DNA of 64,000 bases from Planctomycetaceae bacterium. Its GTDB lineage: Bacteria > Planctomycetota > Phycisphaerae > Phycisphaerales > UBA1924. The stretch covers positions 1 through 64,000 of the forward strand of contig JAIYDA010000154.1 of assembly GCA_027487735.1 (NCBI GenBank). The letters run 5' to 3'. Under the pieces are notes generated by a model, which had not been told where the DNA came from, did no database searches, and was given only the letters and a program-made list of their open reading frames with translations. Shown here in pieces: positions 1-9,400 of this stretch (positions within the stretch are counted from its first letter, which is position 1; each line of letters begins with the position of its first letter). The translations under genes were made by a program, and so were the position numbers.

Positions 1-209
1 CCGCACGCATCACACCCCGTGATGCGCGGATACCCATCGATGCCGGGCAGGCCCCGCCCCACCCACAAATCCATGTGATTGAACGCGCTCGCCAGCGTGC
101 GAACCCGCACCTGCTGCGCGGGCGTGGGCCCAAGGTCCTTCCACGCACCGTCAAAGACGATGTTGGGAGTGACGGGCGTACCGCGCTTGGTGAGGACGAC
201 TGCTTGCAT
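1..209 (-). CDS. Zinc-type medium-chain dehydrogenase, N-terminal fragment
   Basis: The first 69 residues of a protein that runs off the left edge. Reading leftwards from the ATG at 209 it begins MQAVVLTKRG and later reads NHMDLWVGRG and DGYPRITGCDACG, the usual N-terminal GroES-like fold of the alcohol dehydrogenase / quinone oxidoreductase (MDR) superfamily. The Asn-His-Met-Asp stretch sits where family members hold the substrate and zinc lobe. The catalytic and Rossmann regions lie outside the window, so the substrate cannot be named. It is divergent from the methylase gene, and the 56-bp gap holds both starts. Confidence 0.75.
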   Translation of the reverse strand, partial: MQAVVLTKRGTPVTPNIVFDGAWKDLGPTPAQQVRVRTLASAFNHMDLWVGRGLPGIDGYPRITGCDAC

Positions 210-265
210 GCCGCAGGGTACCCTATTGTCTTTCGAAGCGTTCGACGTCAGCATGGAAGTTCCGC

Positions 266-1243
266 ATGAAAAACCGCATCGAGCACGAAAGTCCCGGCCT
301 TCTCGCGATACCGCGCATCGCGACCGCCTTTGACCCGACTTCTGAGGCGATCGTGGCAGAGGGCGATTGCCTCGACACGCTGGCGACGATGCCAAGCGGC
401 TGCACGCAGCTGGTCATTACGTCCCCACCTTACAACATCGGAAAGGAGTACGAGAAAGCCACACGCCTGGACACCTATCTCGCCGCGCTCAATCCGATCG
501 TTGACCAACTCGTCCGCGTACTTGCATCGCGAGGCTCGCTCTGCTGGCAGGTTGGGAACTACGTCGAAGACGGCGAGATTTTCCCGCTGGACATCTTCTA
601 TTACCCGTTCTTCAAGCGTCACGGTCTCAAGTTACGCAACCGGATCGTCTGGCACTTTGCGCACGGGCTGCACGCAAGCAAGCGATGTTCGGGCCGATAC
701 GAGGTGTTACTGTGGTTTACAAAGTCAGACAACTACACATTCAACCTCGACAGCGTTCGTGTGCCCTCAAAGTACCCGGGCAAGCGACACTTTAAGGGCG
801 ACAAGTATGGGCAGCCCTCGGGCAATCCGCTCGGCAAGAACCCATCGGATGTTTGGGCCCTTATGCAGCACGAGTGGGAAACCTTGATGTGGGACATTCC
901 CAACGTCAAGGCCAACCACCCCGAGAAAACCATCCACCCGTGCCAGTTTCCCATCGAGCTTGTTGAGCGATGCGTGCTTGCACTCACAGACCCCGACGAA
1001 CTCGTACTCGATCCATTCTCAGGCGTCGGCTCTGCAATGCTCGCCGCCCTGCGTCACAATAGAAGGGCGATCGGTTGCGAAAAGGACTCCTCATACTGCC
1101 ATGCCGCTCGGCAGCGAATCACTGACTTCTACCTTGGTGCCTTGCCGTATCGCCCACTCGGCAAGCCAGTGCATCAGCCGACAGGTCGGGAGAAGGTCAG
1201 CCAGGTACCCGTCGAGTGGCTCAAGGGTGGAGACACCGCATGA
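266..1243 (+). CDS. Type II DNA methyltransferase (beta-class, m4C or m6A)
   Basis: 325 residues. The catalytic motif TSPPY (residues 52-56) lies before the AdoMet-binding motif DPFSGVGS (about 249-256), which is the beta-class order of amino-methyltransferases that methylate adenine N6 or cytosine N4. A second family block, HPCQFPIELVERC, precedes the AdoMet site. The start has GGAAG six bases upstream. The stop overlaps the start of the next gene by four bases (ATGA), so the two are translationally coupled. Because that neighbour looks like a BglII/BstYI endonuclease, this enzyme is inferred to protect AGATCT or RGATCY sites; the target base is not settled by the sequence. Confidence 0.9.
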   Translation: MKNRIEHESPGLLAIPRIATAFDPTSEAIVAEGDCLDTLATMPSGCTQLVITSPPYNIGKEYEKATRLDTYLAALNPIVDQLVRVLASRGSLCWQVGNYVEDGEIFPLDIFYYPFFKRHGLKLRNRIVWHFAHGLHASKRCSGRYEVLLWFTKSDNYTFNLDSVRVPSKYPGKRHFKGDKYGQPSGNPLGKNPSDVWALMQHEWETLMWDIPNVKANHPEKTIHPCQFPIELVERCVLALTDPDELVLDPFSGVGSAMLAALRHNRRAIGCEKDSSYCHAARQRITDFYLGALPYRPLGKPVHQPTGREKVSQVPVEWLKGGDTA

Positions 1244-1809
1244 GAGTAGTTGGCACATACTCATTTAACGATGGAAGCAGTGTTGTTCAGACTGAGTACC
1301 CGCAGCTCCTGCGAGAGGTCCAGGCTGCAATACAGACGGTCGATGCCAGAGCACACAGAACCAAAAAGAGTGCCGAGAAGACAATGCCAGGACGTGTGCT
1401 CTATTCTCCTCGTGGAATCAATACTGCATTCAAGCACGCCTTCTTTGCTCACGGCTGGAGCCCGATTCGCGTGCCGTGTGACTACCCAACCGAGTTCTAC
1501 TCTCGCGGGTACACCTCGCCGAGGACGAGCCGCGGGGCATTCCGCGAGATGGACTTCGTCAAGACCAAGCTCGGGGTGGAGGTGCAGTTCGGCAAGTACG
1601 CGTTCATGGTCTACAACGTCTGTGCGAAGATGACGATCTTCAAGAACCTCGGCCACATCAACTGCGGAATCGAAATCGTGCCGGTCAAGGGATTTGCTGA
1701 CCAGATGTCAACCGGCGTCTCCTACTTCGAGCAGTTCGTCTGGGACCTGCAGGCGCGGGGAGTCTCCAACATTGACATCCCTGTCCTGATCCTCGGTATC
1801 GATGAGTAG
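1240..1809 (+). CDS. BglII/BstYI-family type II restriction endonuclease
   Basis: 189 residues from the ATG that overlaps the methylase stop. Residues D105, E114 and Q116 lie in REMDFVKTKLGVEVQFGK, giving Asp-x8-Glu-x-Gln. This is the spacing of the BglII active site (D84, E93, Q95 from established structures), in which Gln replaces the usual Lys of PD-(D/E)xK nucleases. The lengths of the N-terminal helical part and C-terminal strand region also suit this family. It probably cuts AGATCT or the degenerate RGATCY. A longer in-frame start exists at 1216, but the coupled ATG is preferred. Recognition sequence is inferred, not seen. Confidence 0.82.
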   Translation: MRVVGTYSFNDGSSVVQTEYPQLLREVQAAIQTVDARAHRTKKSAEKTMPGRVLYSPRGINTAFKHAFFAHGWSPIRVPCDYPTEFYSRGYTSPRTSRGAFREMDFVKTKLGVEVQFGKYAFMVYNVCAKMTIFKNLGHINCGIEIVPVKGFADQMSTGVSYFEQFVWDLQARGVSNIDIPVLILGIDE

Positions 1810-1836
1810 CCTGTAGCCCTACGTAAACGCCCACCT

Positions 1837-2829
1837 TCACCGCTTCGCCCCCACCTCCAGCGCCTTGCCCGTCCCCGGGTCGCGCACCGCCTGCATAAAC
1901 AGCTCCTCCAGGCTGGGCCTTCGCGGCATCACGCTCCGAATCGTGCACCCACTCGCCCGCAGCGCATCGATCCCCTGCTGCAGCACCGCCTCATCCACCC
2001 CTGCCCGCACCAGCGTCAGTTCGCCACTGCCTGCCGCCGCGCCCGGCGGTGCAACGCCCTCAACAAAACCCAACCCCGCCACCGAGCCCATCGCCCTGCT
2101 CCGCGCCGCCTCATCGGCGCATGCCACCACGATCTCATGCCGCGCGTCCTTCTCCGTCAGCTCCGCGATCGTCCCCTGCCGCTCGACTTTTCCTTGCACC
2201 AGGATCGCGATGCGGTCGCACATGAGCTCCAGCTCGCTCAGCAGGTGGCTATTCACCAGCACCGTGCACCCGCGCTGCCGAATCGCCGCGATCATCTGCC
2301 GAATGTCCCGCCGCCCCGTCGGGTCCACGCCGTCGGTGGGCTCATCCAGCACCACCAGCCTGGGCTCATTCACTAGCGCCTGCGCGATGCCGATGCGCTG
2401 CCGCATGCCCTTGCTATACCCCGCAAGCCGCACCTTCTCCCACTGCGTCATCCCCGTGAGCTCGAGCAGCTCCGTCGCACGGCGCTTGCGCGTCACGCGA
2501 TCCACGCCCGACAATGCCCCAAAGTGCTCGATCACCTGCCGCCCCGTGAGATACTCGGGCATGCGATGGTGCTCGGGCAAGTAGCCCACGCGCGCCAGCG
2601 TCGCACGATCTCCCAGAGGCTTGCCCAGCAGCGTGCCCGAAGCCTTCGTAGGCCGAATGACCGTCATCAGCACCTTTACAAGCGTGCTCTTGCCCGCGCC
2701 GTTGGGCCCCAGCAGCCCAAACACCTCGCCCCCCTCCACGCGCATGTCCACCCCGCGCAGCGCATGCACCGCGCGCTTGCCCTTGCCATACGTCTTCTCC
2801 ACCCCCCGCACATCAAGCGTTGCCGTCAT
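1837..2829 (-). CDS. ABC transporter ATP-binding protein
   Basis: 330 residues. Walker A is GPNGAGKST, Walker B is RLVVLDEPTDGVDP and the H-loop is VNSHLL. The signature motif is YSKGMRQR rather than LSGGQ, a form common in exporters related to drug, gliding and Nos-type systems. The last 100 residues after the ATPase core form an extra domain, as in the CcmA/NatA group. No permease gene is adjacent in this window, so the substrate and membrane partner are unknown. It converges on the restriction endonuclease with 27 bp between stops. Confidence 0.88.
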   Translation of the reverse strand: MTATLDVRGVEKTYGKGKRAVHALRGVDMRVEGGEVFGLLGPNGAGKSTLVKVLMTVIRPTKASGTLLGKPLGDRATLARVGYLPEHHRMPEYLTGRQVIEHFGALSGVDRVTRKRRATELLELTGMTQWEKVRLAGYSKGMRQRIGIAQALVNEPRLVVLDEPTDGVDPTGRRDIRQMIAAIRQRGCTVLVNSHLLSELELMCDRIAILVQGKVERQGTIAELTEKDARHEIVVACADEAARSRAMGSVAGLGFVEGVAPPGAAAGSGELTLVRAGVDEAVLQQGIDALRASGCTIRSVMPRRPSLEELFMQAVRDPGTGKALEVGAKR

Positions 2830-2910
2830 GCCCTGTTATACGCGCCCCCCACCCGCGCGTTCCACCGCACCCCGCATCCCCCTCGTGCCGAGTGCCCAGT
2901 GCCTCTCGCT

Positions 2911-4998
2911 TTACTCCTCCTCCTCATGCGGCTTGTACGCCCCCACGATCGCCTGCTGCACGTTGCTGGGCGTGCGTTCATCATGGCTGTATTCCATCCG
3001 AAAGCTCCCCGCGCCCCCCGTCATGCTCTTGAGCTCGTTTGCATAGTTCTGCATCTCGCTCATCGGCGCCAGCGCACGCACCACGCACAAATCCCCGCCA
3101 TAGCTCTCGCTCGCCACCACGCGCCCGCGCTTCGTGCTGATGTGCCCCGCAAGATCGCCCATGTGCTTGCTCGGAGCAGTCACCTCGATCGACACATAAG
3201 GCTCCAGCAGCGCGGGCTTCGCCTTCGTGATAGCGTCAATCAGCGCCCGCTTCCCCGCCGTCACAAACGCGATCTCCTTGCTGTCCACCGCGTGATACTT
3301 CCCGTCATACACCCGCACCGCGATCCCCGTCACCGGAAAGCCCGCGATCGCGCCGCTCTCGAGCACCTGCCGCACGCCCTTCTCCACCGCCGGCAGATAC
3401 TGCTTCGGGATGCTGCCCCCCACCGTGTCGTTATGAAACTCAAACCCCTCCGGATGGTCCGCGGGCAATGGCTCCACCTTGAGATACACCTCGCCAAACT
3501 GCCCCGATCCGCCCGTCTGCTTCTTGTGGCGATAGTGCCCCTCGCTCCGCATCGTCACCGTTTCCTTATACGCCACTTTGGGCGGCGCAGTCGACACATC
3601 GATGTGTTGCGCCCGGATGCGCTCGAGCACGATCCGCAGGTGCAGCTCACCCAGCCCGCGCAGCACCGTCTGCTTCGTCGTCGCGTTGCGCTCCAGCTGC
3701 AAGCACGGGTCCTCCGCCAGCAGCTTGTGCATCACGTTGCTGAACTTGGTCTCCTCCGCCTGGTTTTTGAGGTGCAGCGCGAGCCCATACACAGGCCTGG
3801 GCAGGGGCAATGGCGCAAGCCGCACAGAGTCCAGCTCGTGGCTGTCGTGGATCACGCTGTTGAACACGAGCTCATCCACCTTCGCCACCGCCGCGATCGC
3901 CCCGGGCCCCACCTCGTGCACCTCGATGTGCTCCTTCCCCTGCATGATGAACATGTGCCCGATGCGCACGGGCTTTTTGTGGTCGTCCACGATCACATCG
4001 CTCTTGGCCCGCAGCGTCCCCTGGTGCACGCGCAGCATCGCGATCTTCCCAAGGAACGGATCCGTCACCACGCGGAACACGTGCGCCAGCAGCTTCGCTC
4101 CCGCCTCGGGCTTGCCGTGCCACTCCTTCTCGTGGCTCACGCTGCCATCCTCCTCCACGTCCCGCAGCACAAACTCGGGCGGCGAAACCTCCACCGGGCT
4201 TGGGCACAAGCTCGCCAGCACGTGCAGCAACTCCTTCACGCCCATCCCCGTCTTCGCGCTCACAAAGCACACAGGCACCAGGTGCGCCTGCTCCAGGCAC
4301 TTCTCAAACGCGCTGTGCAGCTTTGCCGCGTCAAAGCCACCCTCCCCATGCTCCAGATACTCCATCGTCAGCTCGTCATCCACGTCAATCACCTGCTCCA
4401 CGATCGCCCGGTGCGCATCGCCGATGGTCAGAAAATCGCTCTGCACCTTCGCGCTCGCCTGCTCAAACACATTCACCACCCCGCTCCCCTTCCCAACAGG
4501 CAGCGTGATGGGCAGCGCGATGCTCCCAAGCTCCTCGCGAATGTGCGACAGCACGCCGGGCAAGTCCCGCGCTTCGTCGCACTTGTTCACGATGATCATC
4601 CGCGGAATCCCCCGCTCCGCCGCCACCGCCAGCAGCCGCCGCGACACGCTGTCGATGCACGTCGCGCTGGGCTTGGTCGCATCCACCACACACGCCACCA
4701 TCTCGCACGCCGGATAGCACGCAATCGCATGCCCGATGAAGTCGGCAAGGCCGGGCGTATCAATCAGGTTCACCAGGTGCCCATCATGCTCCAGGTGCGC
4801 AACCGCCGGTTGCAGGCTGTGCTTGTGGTGCCGCTCCTCTTCAGAGAAGTCGCTCACCGTGTTCCCCTCCGCCACGCTCCCCAGCTTCTTGATCGCCCCC
4901 GCCTCAAACAGCAATCGCTCCAAGAGCGTCGTCTTCCCGCTCGTCGTCGCTCCCACAAGGCACACGTTGCGAATATCCGCCGGGTTGCGAGTTGGCAT
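2911..4998 (-). CDS. Elongation factor G-like GTPase
   Basis: 695 residues from the ATG at 4998, which has AGGAG about nine bases upstream; a longer frame to 5067 has no better start. The G1 loop is GATTSGKTT (16-24), G3 is DTPGL (80-84) and G4 is NKCD. EF-G domains II to V follow, with the domain IV/V region ending in YSHDERTPSNVQQ. The canonical EF-G switch-II His of DTPGH is Leu here, and the usual AHVDAGKT loop is replaced. This places it in the EF-G-like paralogue group whose role in translation or ribosome recycling is not defined, rather than as the housekeeping FusA. Confidence 0.88.
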   Translation of the reverse strand: MPTRNPADIRNVCLVGATTSGKTTLLERLLFEAGAIKKLGSVAEGNTVSDFSEEERHHKHSLQPAVAHLEHDGHLVNLIDTPGLADFIGHAIACYPACEMVACVVDATKPSATCIDSVSRRLLAVAAERGIPRMIIVNKCDEARDLPGVLSHIREELGSIALPITLPVGKGSGVVNVFEQASAKVQSDFLTIGDAHRAIVEQVIDVDDELTMEYLEHGEGGFDAAKLHSAFEKCLEQAHLVPVCFVSAKTGMGVKELLHVLASLCPSPVEVSPPEFVLRDVEEDGSVSHEKEWHGKPEAGAKLLAHVFRVVTDPFLGKIAMLRVHQGTLRAKSDVIVDDHKKPVRIGHMFIMQGKEHIEVHEVGPGAIAAVAKVDELVFNSVIHDSHELDSVRLAPLPLPRPVYGLALHLKNQAEETKFSNVMHKLLAEDPCLQLERNATTKQTVLRGLGELHLRIVLERIRAQHIDVSTAPPKVAYKETVTMRSEGHYRHKKQTGGSGQFGEVYLKVEPLPADHPEGFEFHNDTVGGSIPKQYLPAVEKGVRQVLESGAIAGFPVTGIAVRVYDGKYHAVDSKEIAFVTAGKRALIDAITKAKPALLEPYVSIEVTAPSKHMGDLAGHISTKRGRVVASESYGGDLCVVRALAPMSEMQNYANELKSMTGGAGSFRMEYSHDERTPSNVQQAIVGAYKPHEEEE

Positions 4999-5467
4999 GA
5001 GGCTGCACTCCTGTCTGCTTTGTAAGCCGCGCCCGATGCACGCCCCACGCCGCCACATCACACGCAAACCCTCCGCGCCTCACGCCTCTCGCGCACGCAG
5101 AGGGTTCGCGCCGCCCCGCGTGCCGCCGGGCACTCTGCCCGCGCACGCCGCAGCCTCATGATGATGTTGGACGCGCCTGGGCATACGCACCGCCGCGCGA
5201 GCTCTGCCCTCTGCTCACTTTTGCAGCGGCAAGGCTCGACGCAAGTCTCAGCGTCGCGGCTGGAACACACAGCCGCCCGGCGCACTCGCGAAGGCCGCTC
5301 GCGAACAAGGGCTCCGCGCACTATACCGCAACCCTGCCGCTTTGCAACGCCACAACCCGCCCCATCACGCTTTTTTCCGTTGCCTCCCGCAACTTCCTCC
5401 CGCGCGTTCGCATCCTGTTGGTACACCCTGCGACAGATTTGCACCGCACGCCGCTCCGCCCACCAAC
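4999..5467. other. Gene-free interval, about 470 bp
   Basis: Holds the upstream region of the EF-G-like gene and the 3' flank of the zinc-ribbon protein gene. Open frames here are GC-rich shadows without recognisable composition. CTATACCG at about 5321 resembles a -10 element but nothing plausible is placed after it. No hairpin terminator was seen. Confidence 0.5.
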
Positions 5468-6481
5468 CTACTCAGGCCCCTCCGCAGCCCCCGCTTCCCC
5501 CGCCCCACCCATCTCCACCAGCGGCTGCATCCCCAACCATAACGGCAAGTTCTCATCATCGATGATCGCCAGCGCCTCGCCCCCATCCAGCGCACGCTGC
5601 GCCGCCCAGCTCGCATGATCGATCCCCAGCAGCTGCCCCTCGACGCGCAGCCACGCCAAGAGCTCGTTCTCGCTCAGCGTGCGCCCCGGAATGCCCCGGC
5701 ACTGCGTGCACAGCCGTTGGTCAGTGCTGCGAGGCAGCCGCTCCAGCCTGCCCCCGCCGCACACATTGCAAGGTCCGCGCTGCGCATCCTCGAGCACGCG
5801 CGTCACGCCCCCCGAAACTCCCGCGCGTGCCAGCGTGCGATCCAGCGACTCCAGCCGCTCGCGCACGTCGCTCCGCCGCAGCAACGCCCGCGCCCGCGAC
5901 GTGTCCCCACTCCGCGCCGACCCCAGCAGCAGCGCACACAAATAGTCCACCGACTGCTCACTCGCCGGGCCTGCCCCACTGCCCGCTGCCCCGCCCACCC
6001 CCACGCGCTCCTCCCCCGTGCTGCCCCGCAGCAGCACGCCCGCACCCGCCGGGTCCAGCCGCGCCGCCAGCGCGCGCACGCGCTCGCGATCGGCCCGCAA
6101 AGGCAGCGTGTCTCCCAGCGCAAGCAAGGCCGACACGCGAAGCCCCCGCCCACCCGCAGGCGACTGCCGCGCCAGCTCGTGCGCCGTCACCAGCAGTTGC
6201 GTTGCCAGCGCACGCAGCTCCAGCGAGTCCAACCGCGCCGCCGCATCGCTCGCCTCTTCCCCAAGCTCAAAGAACGCCTGCGCATCCGCAGCCCCGAGCT
6301 TTCCGGCAGTCTGCCGCAGCGCCGCCTCAATCTGCCCCGCCCCCGGCTCGCCGGCGTCGGTGCTCGCTCCCTGCGCCCGCACGCCCGTGGGCCACGCAAG
6401 CGCCGCCACCGCGCACACCACCGCGCACGACGCAATCCACGCCCCGCGCCTGCCCTGTACGCCCTGCTGCCACTGCCTCAT
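5468..6481 (-). CDS. Exported zinc-ribbon protein of the ExbBD/VWA cluster
   Basis: 337 residues. The start at 6481 overlaps the upstream stop by ATGA and has GGGAGG six bases ahead. The N-terminus is a clear Sec signal (about residues 1-37, ending ...GVRAQG). A helical alanine-rich middle follows, then a C-terminal four-cysteine knuckle: CNVCGGG, then CTQCRG about 17 residues later. This looks like a rubredoxin-type zinc ribbon or a redox-active cysteine pair set. It is the last gene of a coupled eight-gene set, so its product probably acts at the cell envelope with the proteins encoded before it. No family was recognised. Confidence 0.75.
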   Translation of the reverse strand: MRQWQQGVQGRRGAWIASCAVVCAVAALAWPTGVRAQGASTDAGEPGAGQIEAALRQTAGKLGAADAQAFFELGEEASDAAARLDSLELRALATQLLVTAHELARQSPAGGRGLRVSALLALGDTLPLRADRERVRALAARLDPAGAGVLLRGSTGEERVGVGGAAGSGAGPASEQSVDYLCALLLGSARSGDTSRARALLRRSDVRERLESLDRTLARAGVSGGVTRVLEDAQRGPCNVCGGGRLERLPRSTDQRLCTQCRGIPGRTLSENELLAWLRVEGQLLGIDHASWAAQRALDGGEALAIIDDENLPLWLGMQPLVEMGGAGEAGAAEGPE

Positions 6482-9400
6482 GCCCCACCTCCCAGCGCAA
6501 TCCACCACAGCTCCAGCATCGCCTGCTCCAGCGTCACCATCTGCGTCAGCACCCTGTCCGCCCGATCCGCATCGCGCCGTGCTACATCCCGACGCGCGCC
6601 CTCGAGTACGCTCCGCACCCGCGCCGCCTCCGCGGGCGCCCGCGCAATCGCCACGCTCGCCTGCAACTCCAGCATCGCCATCTGCCGCGCCACAAACTGC
6701 TGCGGTCGCCCCCGCGCCACCCGCAGCCGCTGCTCCTGCAGCGCGAGCGTCTCTTCCAGCGACGGTGCCCCACCCCCCACCACCGGCACATACAGCGTCC
6801 GCACATACCCCGCGATGTTGCCCACCAGCTTCTCGCTCAGCTCCGTCGGGTCCGCATCATCCGCCCGCACGGGCATCACGCTGGGCGCCAGGCCCATCCC
6901 CACGCGCCGCCAGTTGTCCAGCGCAAACCCCCGCTGCTCATAGATGCCCCCCAGCACCCGCTGCCCCGTCGCGATGTCGCGCACGTCCTCGTTCGCGCCC
7001 TGCGCGATGCGCTGAATCAGCCGCTGCATCACCCCCTGCCGCAGCCGCACGCGCCACCCCGGATCGCGCACGCTCCCGATCTTCACGCCCGACAGCCGCT
7101 CATAAAAAGGCACCAGCTCCGCCACGGGCGGCGCACTCGCCGAGGCATCGAGCATCGCGCTGAGCACCATCGTGTTCTCCGCGTTCGCCTCCGTCAGGCT
7201 TCGCGCCCGCCCCCGCAGCTCGGGGGTTGCGCCCCGCATCGTCTCCTGCACCAAAATCCGCGCTTCGAGCAGGTTCGACACGCCCCCAGCGCTCCGCAGA
7301 GCCTCCAGCCGCTTCGTCGCGTTCGCGCCGGCGAGCACATACCGCTCGCCCCACGCACCGCTCTCCACGATCACCGTCAATCGCGCGATGTTCATCGGCG
7401 CAATCGCCGCCTCGGGCAGCGAGGCTGTGCCTCCATCGCCCAGCCCCGCCTTCGCAACCTCAATGTCGCCCAGCACGATCTGCCACGCCAGCGTGTTCAG
7501 GCTTGCCGCCTCCACAAGCTTCATCACCGCCTGCGTCCGCGTCGCGCCCTCGACAAGCCCCTCGCGCTTGCTCCCCGCAATCCCGCGCCAGCGCTCAATC
7601 ACCTCGGTCGCCGCGTCGTCTCCCGCTGCCATGTCCCACAGCGCCGCCAGCCGCTCGCGCAGCAGAGCCCGATCGCTCTCGCTCGCGCCCGCCGTCAGGC
7701 TCATCGACAACTCCACGCCCGCGAGCTTGCCCTCAATGAGCGACGACACGATCACGCTCACCTGCTCGGGCCCCACCCCGGGCGAGGCAAGCCACCCCAG
7801 CAGCCGCTGCCTGCTCGCGACGCTCGCCTGGTCCTTCGTCGCGCTCGCACCAAACCCCGCTGCTGGCACAAGCACGCGGTACCCCATCAGCACCATGGGC
7901 TGCTGCGCCGGGCTCTGCCCGCTGCTCAGCACCGTGTCGATCGCGCCCAGAGCATGCTGCCCGAGCCTCGTCTCGTCCCCAGCCGCGAGCGCGCGAGCGC
8001 TCTCGCGCCACGCCTCCCACAGCCCCTGCGCTTCGGGCACGCTCACACGCCCAACTCCAGCACCAGTACCAGCACCAGCTCCAGTCCCCATGCCAGCCAG
8101 CCGCGCAGGCATCGCCCGCAAAGCGCTCTCGCCCCCCGCCAGCATCCCAAGCCGCCCGTCCTTCGCGGGCTCGCCCACCACCCCAAACACCGCATCGCTC
8201 GCGCGCATGATGCGCTCCAGCGTGCCCCACGCCAGGTCGCGCTCGCTCCGCAGCCGCGCCAGCAGCCCCGCGCTGAGCACCGCGCTGCGCACATCCTCGG
8301 GCGTGCGAAGCTGCCCCTCCACCAGCACGCTCCGCGCTGGCTGCGCCACCAGCTCCACCGCTGCCTGCGCATGCTCCTCGCTGTCGCCCACGCGATAGAT
8401 GTACTCCACCACCGCGCTGCTCAGCGCCAGCAGTTGCTGCTCGCTCGCGCTCACCCAGCGCTGCCCCAGCTCGTCCATCGCATCGCGAAACACCGTGAGC
8501 GAGCCATCCAGATCGCGCGGATTCGCCGGTGGCTTCGCCGGATCGACTTCCGCGCTCCCATCTGCCTGCTGCACGCTCGCCGACACCCGCTGCACACCCC
8601 CGCGCTGCGCCGCCTGCTGCAACGCCGCCAGCAGCTCCTGCATGCTGCGCGACGCGCCGCGCTCGCCCGCACGCGCCTCGCGCCCGCTCGCCTGCCCCGC
8701 ATCTCCCGCGTTCGTCTGCGTGTCGTTCCCGCCACTGCCCGCGCCTTGCGCCACATCGCGCCCCGCAGGCAACTGCCCCGCCCCGTCACCAGTTCCGCCA
8801 GCCCCAGCTTGCCCCGCCGCGCTCGCGGCATTCCCCGCACCCGCGCCCCCGCCCGCCGGAGGCGTGCGCCCCACCGTGTATCGCAGCGTGAGCGCCACCA
8901 CGAGCAGCAACGCCGCCCCCAGCGCCGCCCCACCCAGCAGCCGCTTCACCGCACCATTCGGATCAGGCTCGGACAAGGGGTACGCGTCCACCGTGGCGGC
9001 ATCATCCCCCCGCTCGCGCACGCGCGGTGAGCCGGGCTGTGCACCAAACTGTGGCCCTCCCTGCGGTCCAGTCTGTCGCCCTGCATGGAGCCCTGCCTGC
9101 ACGCTTGCCTGTGGCATCGCCCGAGGCACCACCGAAGGCACCGCCTGCCGCACGCCCGCCGCAACCGGCCCGCGCATCACCACCTGCGTTGGCATCACTG
9201 CCCGCGCCCCGCCCAACGCTGCCCCACCACCCGACAACCGCCGCAAGCTCGCGACCAGTTCATGCACGCCCACTCCGTGCGACATCGCCAGCAGCCGCGC
9301 ATGGTGCATCGTGCGCTGGTTCCACCCGCCGTGCAGCCCCAGCGTGATGCGCATCGCCTCGTCAAACGCCGTCAGCCCCACCGCGCCTCCACCCGGCACA

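Noticed and set aside
2524-5025. 833-codon open frame on the plus strand
   Set aside because: It is exactly antisense to the EF-G-like gene, rich in His/Arg/Leu and without any family motif. GC-rich codons on the other strand keep the frame open.
5827-9030. 1067-codon open frame on the plus strand
   Set aside because: Pro/Arg/Ala-rich shadow of the large minus-strand proteins, which have coupled starts and ribosome sites.
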